From Rhyacophila brunnea (Eukaryota > Arthropoda > Insecta > Trichoptera > Rhyacophilidae), in contig JAGYXB010001000.1 of NCBI GenBank assembly GCA_022495005.1, positions 620,001 through 684,000 of the forward strand: DNA of 64,000 nucleotides, in the 5' to 3' direction. A program made the translations under genes and the position numbers. Below the pieces are notes generated by a model. That model was not told the DNA's origin and did no database searches. It was given only the letters and a program-made list of their open reading frames with translations. Positions within the stretch are counted from its first letter, which is position 1, and each line of letters starts with the position of its first letter. This document shows positions 1 to 8,750 of the stretch, piece after piece.

Positions 1-309
1 GGGAATGCTTTCGAAGATGTGTTTATATTTTCTATATTGGGAAAACCATTTAAGATATTATCCTACTTTAAAAGCTTTCAGCACCAGTACCGCATCACTG
101 CCCCAAAACCTTTACGATTGCAAAGGTCATGACCTCGCGCATAATAGAGGCCAGACAAACAAATTACATATTTTACCATCACGATAGTTTTTTATCAACC
201 AGAGGTGTGCAACAAGTCCTAGGGGTAAACATTGCACTTACAATCTTCTTCTTCTTATAAATGAAAAAAACAACCTTCGACCTGACTAAACTTAGTCACG
301 GGTAGCGGA

Positions 310-686
310 TACCTTAAGACGATACATCAGTGAAACGGCAAATAATTTTCAACTATAGGCACGACGAAATTTTGGACTCGCTGGCATTTGGAGAGCAAAC
401 GTCGAGGTGTGAATACGTCAATTTGTTTGGCGATGGCGACGGGGGTATTAATTCTTAAATCGTGTAAAGATGACTAAAAACGTTACCCGTTTACTTGAAA
501 AAGAAAACTTGTCAATGAATATATTATGATTGCTACTAATAGAACAATAAACAGAACATTAAATGGACGCATGTTGGATTTATATGACAAATTATATTTC
601 GTTCGGCATGCATCATTTGCACCCGCTACCCGAAATCTGCGCATCGCCTAGCCACGATCTTTTTAGACCGTGCCTCAACTGAGGTA
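310..686 (-). repeat. MITE family 1, full-length copy
   Basis: Non-coding repeat of about 377 bp. In the reverse orientation it begins TACCTCAGTTGAGG and ends near CTTAAGGTA, flanked by TA. Other copies lie at 7403-12427 (split by a retrotransposon), 12428-12798 and 33076-33448. Terminal inverted repeats are very short (about TACCTYA). A TA target duplication is possible but not proven. No coding capacity is seen. Confidence 0.7.
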
Positions 687-897
687 TAATGAGCCTTAAT
701 GGAGTCAGCAATATTCAAAATTTTAATTTTGTCGTCTTGCTAATACATACTTACTATTTTTTTTAAACTTTTTTTTATAACGGTACCACCGATTTTTCTA
801 TTATAAGTGTGCTGTGGTCTGTAGTTTTTGTTTATTGATTAATTCGATGTGATAAAAAAACAAACTAAAACCTAACACAACATACTATAACCTAATA

Positions 898-1291
898 TCC
901 CGTTTACACGTACATGGATTTACAGCTGACAGTACGTATCATCGCGGCCATAACAGGAAAATTAACGTATCATCGTGCAAGTTGCAAACTTCCATGCAAA
1001 GATGAAAAAAGTTCAGCAGCTTCTGAATTTTCACGCAACAGTTGGAACTTGTGAGACATCTGCGCAGTGGAACGATAGTGGTGAACCTGCTGGAAAAAAA
1101 TTGAGTACACCGCACAGAGCATTTTTGACGTTTACTAATTTTCACAACCAGTCAAATGGCATCACTTAACGCTTACGCTTGAAGATTGAGATTGGCGAAA
1201 CAATCAGCACTTTTACATGTAATAGTTATTATCGCGATAGTTTAATTTACACACTATTGGTGCCAGTAAATCCATGCACGTATACAATCGC
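898..1291. repeat. MITE family 2, TA-flanked, copy 1
   Basis: The ends are inverted repeats around the motif CATGGATTTAC (left) and GTAAATCCATG (right), each preceded by a TTTACAC-like block. A second copy lies at 17632-18027 with the same ends. Both copies are flanked by TA, so a Tc1/mariner-type non-autonomous element is likely. Small open frames inside are shadows with no recognisable product. Confidence 0.65.
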
Positions 1292-1299
1292 TATTCAAG

Positions 1300-1994
1300 T
1301 AAGCATCTATCTACATCTATAAGTTATTTTAGGTTTTGATTTGTTTATGTCAACACGAGACACATAGTAGAAAAATCGGTACGATTGGTTCTATGGCTTG
1401 AATAAACAGATATTATTAAAATATGACAGATTGTTATCGCAATTATCGTACCTAATTGTTACAGACTACAGTTGATTGGTTTTAAGTATTTTACATTTTT
1501 AGTATGCTTAAATGACTATATTTACATAAATTGATAAGTGAAATTGTCAATTAATAGTTAATTTAACGAAACGTTACTATGTTACATAATATTGTACAAT
1601 TAAAAATGTATTTACTTTCACTTTCTTCACTGTGTAAACACTGACGGTTCATGATTAAAAATTAATACCCAACCCATTTTTTTCCGTTGCTGGAAAATAA
1701 TAAAATTCTATTGAAAATAGTTTGCGCTGGCATTGAAAATTCATTTCTGTCGGAGATGGCTCGATATAATAAAAATAATTGTTTTTACTATCCAAACAAA
1801 CAACTCAATTATTCTATTCTAAAAAAAACTTTTTTCATAATGTCGAATGTGTTTGCGATTTGTGGTAAAAATAGATTTAACAGATAATGTAGTTGAGTAG
1901 GTATATAATATGTATTATTTTTTATAATTCACTACGGGAGCAAAAGTGATGAGATGTGAGATTTGCTATTTGCTATTGAAAAATAAAATTTTTC
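1300..1994. other. AT-rich intergenic stretch, nothing recognised
   Basis: About 700 bp of AT-rich sequence with short chance open frames only. No terminal inverted repeat, RNA gene or conserved protein fragment was recognised. Confidence 0.5.
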
Positions 1995-2165
1995 TTTGGC
2001 CATATCCGCCCTTAGTTGGAGCTTATGGACACCACGCGGTACCTTCAAGAATCCTCTAGCCTTCTTGCTTCGTTCCAGGTCAACCCACCATCCCGTAGCT
2101 CCGCCGTATACACTATATAGATAGTATTAAGAGGCCATCCAGGTCACCGGAATTCGGTAGGCTTG
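1995..2165 (-). mobile_element. LINE 3' end fragment
   Basis: Reading the minus strand, this matches the last part of the LINE remnant at 4893-5500 closely, including the GGCCATATCCGCCC block and the TCCCGTAGCTCCGCCG block. In the other copy that region encodes the C-terminal tail of a reverse-transcriptase ORF. This copy is a 5'-truncated stub, typical of target-primed insertion. No intact frame remains. Confidence 0.6.
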
Positions 2166-2554
2166 AAGAAGTAAAATAAAATTGGTAGAATGGAAATTTC
2201 AAGTTTTGTTTTAATACTACATAAAGTGGAATAATATATAGATATCTGTTAAAATTTTGTTAACAAGTAAATAGCGTTTAATTTGCTTTTACTGACCAAA
2301 AAAAAAATACAAATGTATCACAAGTCGACAGAGAAAATACATTTAAAAATTCTGCTGAATCAATAATACCATCACTTGCATGCAGGTCCAATCACATTGA
2401 TATAATTACATATTATGCTACTGTAGTGCTATTGAATTTCTTTGAATTAGCTTGTTTACCTTGCCCACTCTACATGTTTTTTTTTTTTTAAAGATAAGCA
2501 ATTATTCTTAGATCTATAGATATAACTAAAAATCGGAAAAAAAACGTCGGATGG
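2166..2554. other. AT-rich intergenic stretch, nothing recognised
   Basis: Low-complexity AT-rich sequence with homopolymer runs. Nothing further is supported. Confidence 0.4.
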
Positions 2555-4320
2555 AAATTATCATAGTAGATAAAGTGCCGCCCGTAACCATACTTAGAAT
2601 GCCGCCCCCTTTTCATTTTTAGTTGCAAATTCATTAGATACGTACTTACATATTTTATTATTACAACGTTTTTCTTAGCTCGTATTTGTGTTTGTCCGGT
2701 GGTTGTTTATCCAGTACAAATCTTGCAATCTATTTTTATACTTCCCGACTAGCTAGACATTTGAAACTTTTAGAATATATCAGAACACGATGCCAATGCA
2801 TTATTTTAATACTTTTAGCCATCTTTAAGTAGAATAATTGAATTCATTTTCAGTCAATTCAGTTTTGTATGAAAAGTTATTTCGGAAGAAATCCGTAATC
2901 CAATCCACTATTATCGGTTGCTAAGGGGTGGTCCTAGCAACTAAATTATTATTATTAATATATACGTGCGTTACCATGGGAATCAAAATGACATTTCAGT
3001 ATTCTATATTATTTGTTTTTTGCAAAATAGCAAAAAAATGATTTGTTGGCAATTGCCTTATTTGTCCTAAATTATTAATACATAGAATTGTCAAGTTTAT
3101 ATGATTCAACAGAAAACTTAAAAACGTGGTATATAAAAAGTTCTTTTTATATTGTAATTATTATTATTTATTTTTGGCTACATTAAACAGACATAATATA
3201 CACCAAAGATCTTTAAATTTACATACACAGCATTTAATTAGAAAATATCCATGAAACCTACCCTTAAATAGTCGTGGTTTTGGGTACGTGGAGGTCTGTG
3301 GCACTGGCAGGCTTCGAGGCACCCTTGTGAAAATATTGTCCATGTGATAAACCGCCACTACAATATGTATTATAATGGATATAAAAAATATAATAACAGG
3401 ATTTTTTATGCTTCAATTATTTTTTAAACTAAGATGTCGATAGGTACTTTAAAACGAAGTGACAACGTCGTTTACTACGTGGAACACCACCACTACTTTC
3501 AAAAGTTGTAATATTTGTATTCGTTCCTTCATTAGCCGCCCTTTATAATGTGGCGCCCAGTGACGAACGGTAGAGGTAGGCTCTGGAGATTCGGCATAAT
3601 TAAATAGTGTGCACTAAACTTTGTCAGTCACACTTATATTTTGCTTTCATTGAAAAATACAAATTGCAGATGGTTTTTTTTTAATGGATGGATTAAGCCA
3701 TAAAAGATAAAAAATATTTTATAAAGAAGAATATTTTTTACCTGATATCTACGATGGTTTGCTTTAGGCAGGATTTTAATTGGTTTTTAAAAACTAATCA
3801 ATACCATCAACAATTTGTATTCTTAGTTCAATGAAAACAAATATGTATTACTGATAAAGTTTACTTCAGTGTGTACTATTTATTTATTTAAGAAAACAAA
3901 AAATTGTGGACATAACAAATATAAATCCAATACGTACACAACATGAAATTTACGTTATAACAAATATTACCCTCACAAGAGAGAAGAAGAGAATTTAGAA
4001 AATAATAATAACAAATAACAAAAAAAAAACATACTTAAGTACAATTTTATGCAGAAATCTCTTTGAGAGCATTGACTAGTCTTTCACCCCTCGCTAATGA
4101 TGCCTGATAGGCTTGACACGAGGAAACGGTTCCGATCCAGAATAAATTATTACTGCTACCACGTAGGTAATTGACATGCGCACGTAAATTCAAATTCAGT
4201 AGGACACCAGTATTGGAAATTACCATTATGTCGGATTTCTTCAGCCTACCTCCACTCTTAGCCATTGACTTCCGTCCCTATGCAACACATGACCTGCCTA
4301 CTCCTAACGGGACGTCACTG
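2555..4320 (-). mobile_element. Degraded hAT-type element of the CAGTGACGTCC family
   Basis: The right end reads GGGACGTCACTG (4309-4320). Reading inward on the minus strand it follows the element that starts at 38081: a GGCAGGTCAT block, then CCGCC-rich motifs, then a stretch ending GAATGAAGGAACG. The left end is degenerate and placed near 2555 by the GCCGCCC blocks. An inner element (3558-4267) interrupts it. No transposase is left. Confidence 0.45.
3558..4267. mobile_element. Long-TIR element of the CAGTGGCGAAGGGT family
   Basis: Left end CAGTGACGAACGGTAGAGG and right end CCTCCACTCTTAGCCATTG are imperfect inverted repeats. The related copy at 33519-34042 shares the ends, the AGGTAGGCT block and the inner CAAATTGCAGA motif. 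The middle (about 3872-4200) resembles the LINE-tail repeats near 61500 and is probably a further insertion. No target duplication was found. Confidence 0.5.
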
Positions 4321-4828
4321 CCTCCGAATATCGTAATCTTAATCCACCGCTGAATACGTCACATTAGTGAGAAAAACAACGATTTAGTTAGTACTTACCA
4401 TTGATTTACTAGCTAACGTTTTCAAATCTCATTGGTACTTACAAATACAATGGAATAAAAATTCAAATTGTGACAATAACCTTCAAAGTTGTTTTTCTTT
4501 TGTTTTTTTAGATGATTATTTGTGTTTCAAAGATACGGATGTAACTGTATTATGGAAATTGCCGAAATTAGCAAGTTATATGAATTATTGCTCCAACGTT
4601 TAACGCAAAGCTGATAATCTAGATAAAATCAATCTCCTAGCGGCTTACAAAAGTTTTATTAACAAAGTTTTAATTCAATTACACCACTTAGAAACACTCG
4701 TAAATATCGTCTAATCTTGCCTGAGGCTGACGTGTTAGCAGACATTAGCTAGATGCAAATTTACTATGTATGTGTACTTCTATAACTTCACTTATCATCG
4801 ACCTATAAATTTACCCACGATGGCCGAG
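4321..4828. other. Intergenic stretch, nothing recognised
   Basis: AT-rich DNA between the hAT relic and the first SINE. No gene or repeat end was recognised. Confidence 0.4.
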
Positions 4829-5640
4829 CGGTTTACGCGTCTGTATATAATATCGTGGGTCCCATGTTCGGGTATGTCATGTCCCTGGGTCTGGTATACT
4901 TCTTTCTTCTTCGGCCATATCCGCCCCTTAGTTGGAGTATATGGACACCACGCGGCGCCTCCAAGAATCCCTATCACTCGCCAGTCTTATTGCTTCGTTC
5001 CCGGTCAAACAAGCATCCCGTAGCTCCGCCGTATACACTCTATACGTACTAGATAGTATTTAGCTTCCAGGACGCCGGAATCCGGTCGGCTTGAAGAACG
5101 GGCAAGCAAAGTTGAGTTTCTCTTCTGGCATCCGCAGCACGTGGCCGAGCCAGGTCCATTCACCTCTTCACTCTCAGCATAATGAGAGGCTGCTTGGTGC
5201 GTTCTCGTATCTCTTCGTTGCTCCTAAAGTCATATCACCACACACCCAGTATCAGTCGCAAACGTCTGTTTTCAAAGCTCAGTATAGGTTTCTATGAGCC
5301 TTCTTTAGGTGCCATGATTTGCTACCGTAAAGGAGCACCGTCAAAATGCAAGCGTCGAATAGGCGGCATTTGGTTTTGACCGAGTACAATCGTGAGTCCC
5401 AGACACTCCGCATCGAGTTGAATGTTGCTCCAGCCATTCACATTCGGATAGCGAGCTCTCCCTGCAAAATGCCATCTCCCGTGATGTATACCCCCAGGTA
5501 TTTCACATATTGTTATTCAACTTGTGTTTGGGGTCAGAGTATGGACCTAATATATTGAGCAAGTGGCTAACATCCTTTTTTCGTAAAAACAAAAATCTGT
5601 TAACACAAACCTCCACCCCGTGGATGCCTGTAAAAAATCA
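4829..5640 (+). repeat. tRNA-derived SINE, split by a LINE fragment
   Basis: The head (4829-4895) has a type II tRNA-like A box (GATGGCCGAGCGGTTTACG). The tail (about 5501-5640) has the family-specific sequence TATGGACCTAATA, GTGGCTAACATCC and CGTAAAAAC, as in the copies at 16118, 20936, 21531, 28633, 41131 and 43777. The 600-bp LINE fragment lies between the two parts. A short GGTAT occurs at both junctions and may be the target duplication. Confidence 0.65.
4893..5500 (-). pseudogene. LINE ORF2 C-terminal remnant (reverse transcriptase tail)
   Basis: The minus strand reads through the C-terminal part of a non-LTR retrotransposon polyprotein, broken by several stops and shifts. Visible blocks in order are VKYLGVYITGDG, then LLYGSKSWHLKKAHRN, then WTWLGHVLRMPEEKLNF, then ELRDACLTGNEAIRLASDRD. 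These are characteristic of the region after the RT domain in RTE/CR1-like LINEs. The catalytic YADD region is not present, so the element is 5'-truncated. It inserted into the SINE described above. A related 3' stub lies at 1995-2165. The clade assignment is an inference from motif layout. Confidence 0.6.
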
Positions 5641-5800
5641 TTTCCGTGATAATATTAAGATCAGTGACGTCTATAGGCAAAGTGCCACCTTTTTTTAGTC
5701 TCAAATTGAAAGCAAAATTGTTAAGTGCATAAATATCTATTTTACTATCATAAACTGACAAATGCAATAAAAATCTTGGAAAAAATTAAGTACATATCAT

Positions 5801-6613
5801 CATGACCCCCACAAGGGGAGGGATGGCAGGACTCTAGCCTGGGGGGGCGGGCTTAGGGGGCCCCGGGGTTACAGGTCGAGCAGCTAAGTGAGAAACGGCG
5901 CTATTTTACTTACAAAATATTAGCATTTTAACATAGTAATATGTTACTATATGATGCAATTTGATTTCATATATTATAATGATTGATATTCACGTGTAGA
6001 ATTTTATGTTATAATTAATTTTAGTATGTTTCCTGAAAAATGGTTATTTATCCAATACGGCGAAGGGTCGCACGTTAATTGACTACAACATAACGTCGCT
6101 GTAGGATTGGTTTCCCGAATAGACCAAATGTTCATGAGACGAAAAACAAATTTCATAATCCTATATTTAAATACATGGAGATATTTAAATTGTTATTTTT
6201 ACAGGATATGAATGATATATTCATTACCATTACAAAGTAATTTAAAGAAAGGGATGGTTCTAGTCCAATTAGATACAAAAAAACATTCTGCATTAAGAGG
6301 TCGATTTCGACAAAAACGGATATTCGGGAAACCAATCCTATAGCGACGATAAGGTGGTTGCAATCAGTGCTTCGTAATAATAATTATGATGACTAGTACC
6401 TAGTGCCGACCACACGATAATAATTCAAGTGAATTTATTTAAAAATACAAAAAAAAACACAAAAAATACTCATCACTCTACCTTGTGGAGCCGTTGGGTT
6501 CCGCGGTCAACACTACTAACTTTACTGTGTTCTACATATCACACTGCCCGATAAGTAAAGGGGGTTACCAAACATCTTGGCCCGGGGGCCCGCTCCTGGA
6601 TGTGGGGCCCATA
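5801..6613. mobile_element. hAT-like MITE, CATGGCCCCCACA family, copy 1
   Basis: The left end reads CATGACCCCCACAAGG and the right end is its diverged inverted form (TGTGGGGCCCATA). An 8-bp target duplication CATATCAT is perfect at 5793-5800 and 6614-6621. It is the longest of four copies (others at 21240, 31077, 59947), partly because it holds a nested foldback at 6091-6350. GC-rich ends flank an AT-rich core. No transposase frame is present. Confidence 0.75.
6091..6350. repeat. Foldback element nested in the MITE above
   Basis: Inverted repeats of about 30 bp bound this insert: CGCTGTAGGATTGGTTTCCC on the left and GGGAAACCAATCCTATAGCG on the right. The two arms differ at one position in that block. 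It is absent from the other three copies of the host MITE, so it is a later insertion. Confidence 0.6.
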
Positions 6614-6639
6614 CATATCATTTACTGAGGATTGCAGCA

Positions 6640-6955
6640 TTTCTACGAAACCTACTTTCAGACGGTGATGGTTTTAAATACGTGGAGATCTGAGGAACTG
6701 ACAAGTTTGGAGGCTCCATTGCGATTTCAGTAAACTAATATATCGGTACTTTCTAACGAAGCGAATGCATCGTCTGCTTTATGGAATATGTACATGGCCG
6801 CAAATAATTAGGGACCGAGAAAAGTTTAGAGAGCTAGGGGAGGCCTTCATCCAGCAGTGGATCGGCTCCGGCTGATGGTGATGATGATAATATTCATTCC
6901 TTAATTTACCGCCCGTAAACAATGCATGGCCTGCTTACCTCTACGGGACGTTACT
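6640..6955. repeat. Fragment of the CAGTGACGTCC hAT family
   Basis: It shares the TACGTGGAGATCTGAGG block with 3280-3310 and 20080-20110, and ends in CTACGGGACGTTACT, a decayed form of the family right end. No intact ends pair up here. Confidence 0.4.
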
Positions 6956-7402
6956 ATTTAAGATCTAAGTATCACAGTTCAGATTACTGCATTACTATGT
7001 ATATTGTATACCACCACCAGTGGCGCATTTAGGTACGTGGAGGTCCGAGGCACGAACTAATTTTGACATAGCTTGAGGGATACGTAACATTCCTGCCAAA
7101 ACTCAGCTCCCTACCTCCCTACCACCGCATGTAAAAACTTTGCTAGACTAAATGGAATATTTACATAAGTAATATTAATACTATCGACCAAAGGTAGGTA
7201 CATGATGGAATTTGAATGTAAATTATAATGGATTTAAGTATTGTAATATTCCATTTGAGTCATTTTTTGCGACCCGGGTTTCGTCTTTCGGCATCTTCAG
7301 GCACTGTGTACACACTGACAACGAATACTATTAACTCTAACTTATATAACAAATCAATACAATAAAGTAGGTAAAAACTTTATCACCTACCTATTAAGGC
7401 TA
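6956..7402. other. Intergenic stretch with a repeat scrap
   Basis: A scrap near 7020-7060 (ACGTGGAGGTCCGAGGCAC) belongs to the same dispersed hAT family. Nothing else was recognised. Confidence 0.35.
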
Positions 7403-7559
7403 TACCTCAGTTGAGGCATGGTCTAAAAAGATCGTAGCTAGGCGATGCGCGGATTGCGGGTCGCGGGTGCAAATGACGCATGTCGACCGAAATATAATTT
7501 GTCATATAAATCCAACATGCGTCCATTTAATGTTCTGTGTATTGTTCTATTAGTAACTG

Positions 7560-8750
7560 GCTGAGGAAATACCACAGGACTCCGAGGAAACCCCGAGGCC
7601 AAACGCCAAGAATTCAAAGAGCGTTGCCCCCCCCGGGGATAGGATAGCCGGCTTGGATGTGACGGACTCCCAAAACGGGGCTACTAAGGTTGCTCAAGCA
7701 ATCCAAAGAGTAAAAGAATTACTCTCCGGCGACGGAAATATCCCCGCATCGACAATTAAGGTGATAACAATGGAACTGGAGGCAGTCGTCGCGGAGACTT
7801 GGTCTCTCGCAATCAAGCTTGAATCCAGCAAAGGCATACTGGAAGATCGTGCCTCCTACATAAACGCGGTTGCCGCTGCCACTGGTGACGCAGTCAGTGA
7901 AGGAACCAAGTATTCTTGGAGCGACATCACTCGAAAAGGCGCCAAGCCGGTCAGACAGACTTCTCCGGAATGGCCAATTGTGCCACCAACAACCGCCGCA
8001 AGGCCCGGCGTATTCTTTTTTCCTACACAAGAAGGAATGGAGTCTCCGGCCACTAAAAAAGTCGTCAAGAAAGCCATCGTGCCCGCGGAACTAAAAGTCC
8101 AAATAACGGGCTTGAGAATGGTACGTGGAGGTGGGGTAATCATTCACCCCAGAACCGAGGAAGAGGCCAAACGACTGGCCGCCGCTCCCGGTCTAAAGGA
8201 GGCCGGTCTCCGGGCTGAAATCGCAGGAAAAAGGCTCCCGCGGATAATTGTATTCAACGTGCCGGTCAAGACGACGGAGGACGACCTTAAGGAAGCCATT
8301 AAGGCCAACACTCAAGAGGTCACGGGTCTCCCCTCGGAGGCATACCGCCATGTTAAACTGAGCCACAGGGCAGGCCCCAGAATCGGGAAATGTCACATGG
8401 TGATATCGGTCCCGGCAAAGGTGAGGGAAGCGCTCATCAATGACGGGCGCATATATATGGGATGGGAATCCTTCCCAACCAAAGACTTTTGTGGCGTCGT
8501 CAAGTGCACAAGGTGTCACTTATACGGCCACATGGCAAAGAATTGTTCGGCGAGAAGCGCCACATGCGGCCATTGCACCGAGGAAGGACACGATAGGGCT
8601 GAATGCCCTAATATTAAGGCCCCCGGAAAGTGCCCGGCCTGCGCCAGGCACAAGAAGCCGCACCAACATGCAGCGATCGACCCTGATTGCCCAGCGCGCA
8701 AGTACGCAATGGCACAGGAGCGGAACCGAACGGATTATTCGATTCAATGA
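7560..8750 (+). CDS. Retrotransposon ORF1, gag-like nucleic-acid-binding protein
   Basis: ORF1 proteins of this class coat the element RNA in a ribonucleoprotein particle. The frame is open from the first element bases; the stop at 7554-7556 is in flanking MITE. No ATG occurs before 7770, so either the 5' end is truncated inside ORF1 or initiation uses the ATG at 7770 or a non-ATG codon. The C-terminal part holds zinc knuckles: CX2CX4HX4C at 8505-8546 (CTRCHLYGHMAKNC), a second at 8565-8606 (CGHCTEEGHDRAEC) and a third longer Cys/His motif at 8631-8690. Upstream is a basic region typical of R1-clade gag. The stop codon overlaps the ORF2 start (ATGA at 8747-8750), which suggests coupled translation. 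Confidence 0.85.
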   Translation, partial: AEEIPQDSEETPRPNAKNSKSVAPPGDRIAGLDVTDSQNGATKVAQAIQRVKELLSGDGNIPASTIKVITMELEAVVAETWSLAIKLESSKGILEDRASYINAVAAATGDAVSEGTKYSWSDITRKGAKPVRQTSPEWPIVPPTTAARPGVFFFPTQEGMESPATKKVVKKAIVPAELKVQITGLRMVRGGGVIIHPRTEEEAKRLAAAPGLKEAGLRAEIAGKRLPRIIVFNVPVKTTEDDLKEAIKANTQEVTGLPSEAYRHVKLSHRAGPRIGKCHMVISVPAKVREALINDGRIYMGWESFPTKDFCGVVKCTRCHLYGHMAKNCSARSATCGHCTEEGHDRAECPNIKAPGKCPACARHKKPHQHAAIDPDCPARKYAMAQERNRTDYSIQ

